Shown here piece by piece: positions 18,654 through 24,756 of a stretch of DNA of 37,560 nt; position 1 is the stretch's first letter, and each line of letters opens with the position of its first letter. The translations under genes were made by a program, and so were the position numbers. The stretch comes from Bacteroidaceae bacterium (GTDB lineage Bacteria; Bacteroidota; Bacteroidia; Bacteroidales; Bacteroidaceae), in assembly GCA_024398515.1 (NCBI GenBank), contig JAKSIZ010000022.1, forward strand, positions 1 to 37,560. The letters run 5' to 3'. Under the pieces are notes generated by a model. That model was not told the DNA's origin. It was given only the letters and a program-made list of their open reading frames with translations, and did no database searches.

Positions 18654-18681
18654 TGTGCGCGCGCACACGCGCGCGCATACA
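18654..18681. other. 28-nt perfect alternating purine-pyrimidine tract
   Basis: Twenty-eight consecutive bases alternate pyrimidine and purine without a break, made mostly of GC/CG steps with two CA steps. It includes the self-complementary GTGCGCGCGCAC (18655-18666). It lies in an AT-rich divergent intergenic region between susC and the heparinase-like gene. Such tracts can adopt Z-DNA under negative supercoiling. Confidence 0.8.
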
Positions 18682-18731
18682 AATTATCAGTCTTTTTGTA
18701 TGGAAAAATCTCAAATTTGGAAAAGTTTTTT

Positions 18732-18739
18732 TATCTTTG
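18732..18739 (+). promoter_or_regulatory. -7 box for the heparinase-like gene
   Basis: TATCTTTG matches TAnnTTTG and lies 39 bp before ATG 18779. No TTTG at 19-21 bp upstream is seen, so the -33 part is weak. Confidence 0.5.
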
Positions 18740-18778
18740 CACTCGGTTATTGATTTAGAACAATTGAATACATGTTTT

Positions 18779-20539
18779 ATGTTTAGAAAAATCGTACTTT
18801 TGGTTTTACTCATTGCCGCTATAGATGTTGTGGCGTTTGGTTCTGAACTGGTGTTACCTGACAGTATCGCCGAAGGATATGTGCGGCTTGGTGAACGGCA
18901 TCTACACCGTGCATGGGCGGAATTGCCTGATTCGGTGTTTGCCCAGTTCAAGAAGAATGGCAATAGGGTGAACTATGAAGGATTGTGTTTCGACCGTCGC
19001 AGACAACTATCCGAACTTGTTATGGCTGAGGTTGTAGAGGACAAAGGCCGTTTTATGGGCGATATCCTCGATGGCATCAGGGTTCATATTGCCGAACCTT
19101 GGTGGGGTATTCCTGCTCATTACTCCAAAGCAAAACCTGACCACAACGTGCAGACGGTGGATTTATTCAATGCTGAAACGGCCAGTCTGATAGCATGGAC
19201 ACGTCATTTGCTTGCATCAAAACTTGAAAACCTTGCCCCAGGACTCTGCGACACGATAGACAGCGAGATTGAACATCGCATTCTGATACCTGCTGCACGT
19301 GACAAATACTGGTGGAAAGGTGCGGGTATGAACTGGAATCCCTGGATATGCAGCAACTGGTTAGCATGTATTTCTTTTTGCGAAAAGAACGAAAGTCGCC
19401 GTGCGGATGCGCTTTCACAAATAGAAAATTCACTGCAACGCTTCATCGACGCATACCCTGACGACGGCGGATGCGACGAAGGTCCTGGCTATTGGGATCG
19501 TGCTGCGGCATCGCTTTTCGAGTGTATGCAATGGCACGACTTCAAGAATATCGACCGCCAGAAGCTGCAACGTATGGGTGCATATATATATAAGGTGTAT
19601 ATAGGCAACGATTATTGCGTGGATTTTGCCGACTCTCACACAAACCGTTCGGTGCAACAACTCAACATCCTCTACCCATTTGCTCTGTATGTGAACGACA
19701 TTACGATGCGCCAGTTCGCTGCCCACATGTTCTGCCGCGACCTTTCTGCCTACTACGGGAAAAGCGGAAACTTCCCGACATTGGGGCGTGAGGTGATGTT
19801 TCTTCGCCATCTTAACGAGTTGATGGCAGAGCAACCGCACGAGCCTTTGTTGGAAGAAGTGTGGCTCCCTGACCTGCAAATCATGACGGCACGTGAGCAT
19901 GAGGGTATCGTCAAGGGGCTTTACGTGGCTATGAAGGGTGGACATAACGACGAGAGTCACAACCACAACGACGTAGGTTCGTTCATAGTCTATGCCGACG
20001 GTGAGCCTCTGATTATTGATGCAGGTGTGGGTGAATACACTTCAAAGACGTTCTCGGGCGGAAGATACGACATCTGGACCATGCAATCCTTATACCATAA
20101 CCTGCCGCGTATCAATGGAGTAGGGCAGAAGGATGGCAAACAATATCGTGCGACAGAGGTGTCACACACACCGAAATTGCTGTCTATGGACATTGCAAAT
20201 GCCTATCCAGCGGAGGCAAAAGTAGGCAAATGGTTGCGCACGGTGATGCTCAGCAACAAGGGAAAGGTCTGCGTGACCGAGGATTATGTGCTTAAAGAAT
20301 ACCTCTCGCCGTCGCAAATCATCTTCATAACTCCCGTTAAGCCTCAGCTGAAACGTGGCAAGGTAGTGCTCGGCAAACATGCAATAACCTTCGACCGCAA
20401 GGCTCTTGTTGCCGATGTAGAGGACATCTCCAACCTTGAGGACAGCATAATCAGTGGCATGTGGGGCACATTGTATCGCATCACGTTAACGCTAAACTCG
20501 AACACCACAACAGGAAAAATCAGATATATAATTGATTAA
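18779..20539 (+). CDS. Secreted heparinase II/III-like protein (putative polysaccharide lyase)
   Basis: A 586-residue protein starting at MFRKIVLLVLLIAAIDVVAFG, a clear signal peptide; the frame extends back to 18653 but those codons lie upstream of the promoter box. The N-terminal part is an alpha-toroid with WWKGAGMNWNPWICSNWL and CDEGPGYWDRAAASLFECM. The C-terminal part is the heparinase II/III beta-sandwich, with GGHNDESHNHNDVGSFIVYA and IDAGVGEYT. Related proteins are lyases acting on uronic-acid polysaccharides (PL12/15/17/21 types); the subfamily and substrate cannot be assigned. It diverges from susC, so it probably serves the same locus. Confidence 0.87.
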   Translation: MFRKIVLLVLLIAAIDVVAFGSELVLPDSIAEGYVRLGERHLHRAWAELPDSVFAQFKKNGNRVNYEGLCFDRRRQLSELVMAEVVEDKGRFMGDILDGIRVHIAEPWWGIPAHYSKAKPDHNVQTVDLFNAETASLIAWTRHLLASKLENLAPGLCDTIDSEIEHRILIPAARDKYWWKGAGMNWNPWICSNWLACISFCEKNESRRADALSQIENSLQRFIDAYPDDGGCDEGPGYWDRAAASLFECMQWHDFKNIDRQKLQRMGAYIYKVYIGNDYCVDFADSHTNRSVQQLNILYPFALYVNDITMRQFAAHMFCRDLSAYYGKSGNFPTLGREVMFLRHLNELMAEQPHEPLLEEVWLPDLQIMTAREHEGIVKGLYVAMKGGHNDESHNHNDVGSFIVYADGEPLIIDAGVGEYTSKTFSGGRYDIWTMQSLYHNLPRINGVGQKDGKQYRATEVSHTPKLLSMDIANAYPAEAKVGKWLRTVMLSNKGKVCVTEDYVLKEYLSPSQIIFITPVKPQLKRGKVVLGKHAITFDRKALVADVEDISNLEDSIISGMWGTLYRITLTLNSNTTTGKIRYIID

Positions 20540-20564
20540 GCGTTACAAGTTTGTGACACAAAAG

Positions 20565-21470
20565 TTACTTCCATAATGGTTCCATCTCCCAACCTTTTGG
20601 GAAACCCATCGAAGCGAGGTCAATCTCTGGAAAATCCACAAAAAGCCAACGAAGTTTTGCAAGCATATCATTGTTAGGATTTACGACATTCAAAAGATAC
20701 TTGATTATACAAATGTCATGATATACCCTAAGAGGGTCTGTAGGCAGAGTTATCCATGGATGAGCCAAGCGATTTGGTATGGTTGGATTCATCGTATTTC
20801 GCTTATTCCAGACACGTGCATGATGAGCACAATCATTACGAGTGAGATATAATTTTGTCATCCAACTCTCAAATGGTGGTACTTGCAAACCAAACTGCTG
20901 TGAAACTTTCTTTTTGATTTTCTTATCCTTAAGATTGCTAAAAATATTTGTAATATATCCGAAAGGCAAAATCTCGGCAAGCATCCATACTGGTGGATAT
21001 GGATTGGCGTGGCTTATCCTATACTCTGTTATGAAATCCTCATGAGATCTACTTACTTCTTTGTTTATCAGGGATAGGGTGTTGGCAAATTTGTTCGCAT
21101 CAGCAAAATGAATAGGATTGGTCATCCAAAATTTATCTTCTGTCATTTCGCAGATTGTGCTGACAATGGTAGCACGTATTGCAACTTCTACTTTCTCTAT
21201 TTCGTTGAAGATGAGCATTCTTAACTTTTTATCAAAGCGATACAACATCATAACCTGATGAAAAGATGCATCTCGTTTGAAGCGTTTTGCTGACTTAGGC
21301 ATTGTCAATAAAGGTATCATGTAAGCCGATAACCTATAATAGCCAATAGTTGAAAGGTAACGTTCTGCCTTTTTCCGGTTTGTAATGTTAAGACCTCTTG
21401 TAATCAAGAACTGTATCAAATCACTTATATTCTGATAAGGCTCTGCGAAAGGAGTGGGTGTTATTGCCAT
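20565..21470 (-). CDS. Abi_2-family (AbiD/AbiF-type) HEPN abortive-infection protein
   Basis: A 301-residue protein of the Abi_2 family. The N-terminal IGYYRLSAYMIPL and MLYRFDKKLRMLIFNEIEKVEVAIR are hallmark segments. RNDCAHHARVWN at 211-222 contains the HEPN RNase signature R-X4-H (Arg211, His216). Such proteins cause growth arrest or abortive infection, probably by RNA cleavage, and some are paired with an RNA antitoxin. It stands alone between carbohydrate genes, convergent with the heparinase-like gene (25-bp gap), which fits a laterally acquired defence gene. A consensus promoter and a leader with a hairpin plus oligo-U precede it. Confidence 0.9.
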   Translation of the reverse strand: MAITPTPFAEPYQNISDLIQFLITRGLNITNRKKAERYLSTIGYYRLSAYMIPLLTMPKSAKRFKRDASFHQVMMLYRFDKKLRMLIFNEIEKVEVAIRATIVSTICEMTEDKFWMTNPIHFADANKFANTLSLINKEVSRSHEDFITEYRISHANPYPPVWMLAEILPFGYITNIFSNLKDKKIKKKVSQQFGLQVPPFESWMTKLYLTRNDCAHHARVWNKRNTMNPTIPNRLAHPWITLPTDPLRVYHDICIIKYLLNVVNPNNDMLAKLRWLFVDFPEIDLASMGFPKGWEMEPLWK

Positions 21471-21483
21471 GAGTTATTTGTGT

Positions 21484-21516
21484 AAAAAAAAACGACCCAC
21501 ACATTTGAGCATCGTT
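21484..21516 (-). promoter_or_regulatory. Leader hairpin with nine-T run before the Abi gene
   Basis: On the minus strand AACGA (21516-21512) pairs with TCGTT (21495-21491) around a 16-nt loop, running directly into a nine-T tract (21492-21484). An alternative ACCC/GGGT pairing is also possible. It sits 14 bp before the Abi start and about 20 nt after the expected transcription start, so it may act as an attenuator or end a short leader RNA of about 50 nt. The stem is weak. Confidence 0.4.
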
Positions 21517-21542
21517 GAGAGGCTTGGCGGGTTCTGGTGGTG

Positions 21543-21574
21543 CAAAGGTAGATATTTTATTTTAATCCAACAAA
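21543..21574 (-). promoter_or_regulatory. Promoter of the Abi gene
   Basis: TTTG (21574-21571) and TACCTTTG (21550-21543) on the minus strand are spaced by 20 nt, a full Bacteroidota promoter match. Predicted transcription start is near 21536, leaving a leader of about 66 nt. Confidence 0.78.
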
Positions 21575-21696
21575 GAAAATGCGAGAAAAATGCTCTCTTG
21601 AGGGTGTTTTTTGCTTTTTTTAATCAAAAATGGTTGTTTCTGGATGATTTTATGCATGATTTTACGGCAATGTTTAGCAGAAAGTGGTATAAACTA

Positions 21697-21727
21697 TTGC
21701 ACAATTCAACTAATAGAATTAACTTTG
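21697..21727 (+). promoter_or_regulatory. Promoter of the secreted esterase gene
   Basis: TTG (21697-21699) is followed after 20 nt by TAACTTTG (21720-21727), matching the -33/-7 pattern. The predicted leader is about 100 nt long, with no riboswitch recognised. The rest of the 364-bp gap between the Abi and esterase genes (21471-21834) is AT-rich and holds only the two divergent promoters and the Abi leader. Confidence 0.72.
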
Positions 21728-21834
21728 CAAAGCCATGATAGAATAGCAACGGAATGAAAACATACGCTTTTCTATGGTGCTTTCTGAACATGTAAAATGT
21801 AAAAGTTTATATATATTACTTATTCAAAGAACGT

Positions 21835-22701
21835 ATGAAAAAGATTAGTTTGATGATTTTGGTGCTGGCACTTGGGGTGTCTGGCGCCGTTGCCCAACCA
21901 CAATGGGGAAGGGGAGTGAAGAAGATTATGCTCTGGCCTGACGGATTTCCAGAGAAGGAGTATGTGGCTAAACCAAGTGAATTCCAGAAAAGAATGCTGC
22001 CGAAGGACTACATGGAACCGAAGTTGGAAGTGTATAAGGCAAGCAAACCTAACGGACTTTGCATCCTCGAATGCCCTGGTGGCGGCTATACTATGCTGTC
22101 CGACACGCACGAAGGACGCCAAATGGCTGACTGGTTCAACTCGCTTGGCATCACATATTGCGTCTTAGAGTATCGTATGCCATTCGGTTTTTCGCAGGTG
22201 CCACTGCATGATGCGGAGCGTGCAATGCAGTTGATACGCGAGAATGCCGACGAATGGGGAGTGAAGAAAATTGGTGTCATGGGCTGTTCGGCTGGTGGAC
22301 ACTTGGCTTCGACGCTTGCAACTCATTACTCGTCAGAGGCTACTCGTCCAGACTTTCAGATACTGATGTACCCCGTGATAACTATGGAAAAGGACTTCAC
22401 CCACATGGGTTCTCGCGAGAACCTTTTGGGCAGCAACCCTTCGCAGGCACTTGTTGACGAGTATTGCAACGATAAACACGTCAACGCTTCAACGCCTCCG
22501 GCACTGATGATACTCTCTGCCGACGACAATGTCGTTGACCCGAAGAACAGCATAGAATACTATTACGCATTGCGCAAGGCTGGTGTGAGTGCATCGATTC
22601 ATATCTATCCTGTAGGCGGACATGGCTATGGTATCATCGACAGTTTCCTCTACAAGCGTGAATGGACTGCAGTAGTAGAGAAGTGGCTGAGGCAACTCTA
22701 A
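21835..22701 (+). CDS. Secreted alpha/beta-hydrolase esterase (acetylxylan-esterase-like)
   Basis: A 288-residue enzyme with a signal peptide ending near AVAQ. The oxyanion motif ECPGGGY is at 79-85, the nucleophile elbow GCSAGGH at 150-156 (Ser152), an Asp in SADDNVVD (229-236) and His263 in GGHGYG. This layout is that of BD-FAE-like/acetyl esterases often seen in xylan or pectin loci of Bacteroidota. It probably removes acetyl groups from plant oligosaccharides in the periplasm; the substrate is inferred. It is monocistronic: its own promoter precedes it and a strong terminator follows. Confidence 0.88.
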   Translation: MKKISLMILVLALGVSGAVAQPQWGRGVKKIMLWPDGFPEKEYVAKPSEFQKRMLPKDYMEPKLEVYKASKPNGLCILECPGGGYTMLSDTHEGRQMADWFNSLGITYCVLEYRMPFGFSQVPLHDAERAMQLIRENADEWGVKKIGVMGCSAGGHLASTLATHYSSEATRPDFQILMYPVITMEKDFTHMGSRENLLGSNPSQALVDEYCNDKHVNASTPPALMILSADDNVVDPKNSIEYYYALRKAGVSASIHIYPVGGHGYGIIDSFLYKREWTAVVEKWLRQL

Positions 22702-22733
22702 GCGACAGACGACACACATGTTTTGCAGAATTG

Positions 22734-22770
22734 AAGCATAGCGTTTCATTGATTGAACGCTATGCTTTTT
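22734..22770 (+). terminator. Strong intrinsic terminator after the esterase
   Basis: A perfect 12-bp stem (AAGCATAGCGTT at 22734-22745 and AACGCTATGCTT at 22756-22767) with a 10-nt loop is followed by T residues. It begins 33 bp after the esterase stop. Confidence 0.9.
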
Positions 22771-22776
22771 CAAGTT

Positions 22777-22875
22777 GAGCGTTATAGTCGAAAAAACATT
22801 GCTGCAATGTTGGTCCGAACATTGGAGCAATGTTGGAGTCAACATTGCAGCAATGTTTGACGTAGTTAAGCGTTC
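22777..22875. repeat. Triple-palindrome element 3 (arms ACATTGC)
   Basis: Palindromes of 15 bp start at 22796, 22819 and 22842 (period 23). The left motif GAGCGTTATAGTCG is at 22777-22790 and the right end AAGCGTTC at 22868-22875; total 99 bp, the same as element 2. The unit order differs from element 2: here the variant GGAGC unit is in the middle. It lies between the esterase terminator and the ECF sigma gene. Confidence 0.88.
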
Positions 22876-22976
22876 GACTTGAGTAATGATAAATGAGAAG
22901 TTGATAATTTTTTACGTTGAAAGTGTAGTTTTTTTGTTGATGATTGCGTCAAATGGTTGTAACGAATAACAAAAAG

Positions 22977-23453
22977 ATGGAAGAGAAAGAAAAAGACTTT
23001 ACCCAATTGGTCAGGGAACACAAGAGCACCATCTACACCGTATGCTACATGTTCTCGAAGGATGAAGACGAGGTCAACGACTTGTTCCAGGAGTCGCTCA
23101 TCCGACTGTGGAAGGGGTTTGACAAGTTTCGCGGCGAATGCAGCGTTAACACATGGGTGTATCGTGTGAGCCTCAACACGTGCATCTCGATGGAGAGAAA
23201 GAAGAAAAAATCGAACAAGCAAGTGAGGCTTGACATGAACATCAACCTCTTTGAAGACGACGACAAGGACACGCGGCAGATACGACAACTCTACGACCGC
23301 ATACATTGTCTGGGGCCAATTGACAGAGCAATCGTACTGATGTGGTTAGACAACATGAGCTACGACGAGATTGCAGCCATCATCGGTATCACGGTGAGCA
23401 ATGTCTCTGCCAAACTTCATAGAATAAAACTGAAGCTGATGAGCATGAAATAA
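22977..23453 (+). CDS. ECF-type RNA polymerase sigma factor
   Basis: A 158-residue sigma-70 family factor. Region 2 is visible as DLFQESLIRLWKGFDKFRG and TWVYRVSLNTCISMERKKK. Region 4 is visible as LMWLDNMSYDEIAAIIGITVS and NVSAKLHRIKLKL, the helix-turn-helix that reads the -35 element. The start at ATG 22977 (MEEKEKDF) is chosen; ATG 22953 in the same frame is an alternative. It is followed 97 bp later by a membrane protein with a coiled coil, a layout seen for sigma/partner pairs in Bacteroidales. Regulated genes are not shown here. Confidence 0.93.
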   Translation: MEEKEKDFTQLVREHKSTIYTVCYMFSKDEDEVNDLFQESLIRLWKGFDKFRGECSVNTWVYRVSLNTCISMERKKKKSNKQVRLDMNINLFEDDDKDTRQIRQLYDRIHCLGPIDRAIVLMWLDNMSYDEIAAIIGITVSNVSAKLHRIKLKLMSMK

Positions 23454-23550
23454 GGCTTCGAGGTCGAAGTGCCAACAAGGTTTTTAGGTTGCAACGTAAT
23501 AATAAAAAGAAATCAATTATCAATTTTCAACTATCAATTCAATCAACGAT

Positions 23551-24123
23551 ATGGATATAAATATTGAATTAGAAGAGATGAGGCAGCAAGTCTCTTTGCT
23601 CAAAGAGAAACTCGACAGGCAGGAACTGGTCAACGACAAGATGCTGCGCAAGACGATGAAAACAAAGATTTCGTCGCTCAAGATGCAACAATACACGGAA
23701 TATTTCTCGACATTGTTTGTAATTACAATAGGTTCAGTCATATTCAAAGCGATGGGATGTTCATGGTCATTCGTTATAGGAACGATACTTTATATGTCGG
23801 TTTGCGCCGTGGCAACGTTCATAATGCACAGGAATCTCAATCGTGACGACACTGCAAACGGCGACTTGCTGACTGTAGCAAAGCATGCAAAGAAACTTAA
23901 AAAGGATTACCACGACTGGTTTTACTTCGCAATTCCGTCGATTATACTGTGGCTCGCATGGTTTGGTTACGAACAATACCAGATATACAACGACATGAAA
24001 ATGGCGTTAGGAGTCTTCATCGGAGCATTAATAGGCGGAGCAATTGGCGGCACGATAGGGTTGCTGATGCATAGAAAAGCCAAGAATACACTCAACGATA
24101 TAATAGAACAGATAGAGGAATAA
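23551..24123 (+). CDS. Membrane protein with coiled coil, probable partner of the ECF sigma factor
   Basis: A 190-residue protein. Residues 5-45 form a predicted coiled coil (LEEMRQQVSLLKEKLDRQE). Four membrane segments follow: near 54-70, 76-92, 122-140 and a glycine-rich one near 153-172 (VFIGALIGGAIGGTIG). The N-terminal cytoplasmic coil could bind the sigma factor encoded just upstream, as anti-sigma proteins do, but it lacks a recognisable FecR or zinc anti-sigma domain. A bidirectional terminator follows directly. The role is inferred from position. Confidence 0.7.
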   Translation: MDINIELEEMRQQVSLLKEKLDRQELVNDKMLRKTMKTKISSLKMQQYTEYFSTLFVITIGSVIFKAMGCSWSFVIGTILYMSVCAVATFIMHRNLNRDDTANGDLLTVAKHAKKLKKDYHDWFYFAIPSIILWLAWFGYEQYQIYNDMKMALGVFIGALIGGAIGGTIGLLMHRKAKNTLNDIIEQIEE

Positions 24124-24130
24124 AGTAAAA

Positions 24131-24160
24131 ACGGATGCTCAATTAAGCATCCGTCTTTTT
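24131..24160. terminator. Bidirectional terminator between convergent genes
   Basis: A perfect 9-bp stem ACGGATGCT/AGCATCCGT with a 6-nt loop. On the plus strand C and TTTTT follow; on the minus strand TTTT follows. The stop codon of the minus-strand transglycosylase-like gene lies in the loop. Confidence 0.85.
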
Positions 24161-24574
24161 GTAGTATTTCATGACTTTGTTGAAATAACGCTGCGTGGCT
24201 TTTACCGAAAAACGCGGTCCTCCGTTCCATGACCTGATAGCAAAACTAATGTCATTGCTCGGATTGTGCCTTGATTGGAATAGAACAAACATCTCTTTTG
24301 ACTTATCAATACTAAACCTATCCTTCAAGGTGTACCGCTTGCTGCTTCCACGCTTCTTGAGAATCCGATTGCACTCCTCAACTAAACCTGGAGTGATTTG
24401 CAAAGCACCAACTGATCTCCCGCTAACTGCATTAGGATTTCCATTACTTTCTACTTTAATCAGTGCTGCCATCAATGGTTCCCAATCAAAACCGTTGTTG
24501 TCTGTTTCGTTGTCAGCAATGCACCAAGCACTAAATGACAAGTATAGCAGACATGCTAAAATTACTTTTTTCAT
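24143..24574 (-). CDS. Lytic-transglycosylase-like exported protein
   Basis: A 143-residue protein with a signal peptide (MKKVILACLLYLSFSAWCIA). A small lysozyme-fold SLT-like domain follows. KVESNGNPNAVS (40-51) supplies the likely catalytic Glu42, and GALQITPG (56-63) is the family's conserved follow-on motif. It ends with a SWNGG motif (usually seen as YNAG or WNGG). Such enzymes cut the glycan strand of peptidoglycan. ATG 24574 is chosen over an upstream ATG at 24601 because it opens the signal peptide. It has its own promoter and is short, so it may be specialised rather than a main autolysin. Confidence 0.82.
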   Translation of the reverse strand: MKKVILACLLYLSFSAWCIADNETDNNGFDWEPLMAALIKVESNGNPNAVSGRSVGALQITPGLVEECNRILKKRGSSKRYTLKDRFSIDKSKEMFVLFQSRHNPSNDISFAIRSWNGGPRFSVKATQRYFNKVMKYYKKTDA

Positions 24575-24620
24575 AAATACTTTTTTGCTAAAGATCCTCA
24601 CGATCTTTCGATTTCGAGTG

Positions 24621-24652
24621 CAAAGTTAAGCAAAATAATTGAAACTACAAAA
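24621..24652 (-). promoter_or_regulatory. Promoter of the transglycosylase-like gene
   Basis: TTTTG (24652-24648) and TAACTTTG (24628-24621) on the minus strand are separated by 19 nt, matching the consensus. Confidence 0.65.
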
Positions 24653-24676
24653 TCACAGTATGTTATGCTCATTGTG

Positions 24677-24719
24677 GTTAAAGTATTACTTTAACAGTGT
24701 AAGGACCGAAAGTCTTTAC
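24677..24719. repeat. Two adjacent small inverted repeats
   Basis: GTTAAAGT-ATT-ACTTTAAC (24677-24695) is a perfect 8-bp stem. GTAAGGAC-CGAAA-GTCTTTAC (24699-24719) is a second stem with one G-U pair. They lie after the end of ygiQ (minus strand) and before the transglycosylase promoter. There is no T-run, so classical termination is not supported. Confidence 0.5.
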
Positions 24720-24756
24720 TCTCAGAAAAAGGCAGTATAGCACTTAAATCGTTAGT

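Noticed and set aside
21735-21834. Riboswitch in the esterase leader
   Set aside because: The 100-nt leader has only weak, bulged pairing and no known riboswitch core.
24677-24719. Terminator of ygiQ
   Set aside because: Stems are present, but there is no T-run on the minus strand; kept only as inverted repeats.
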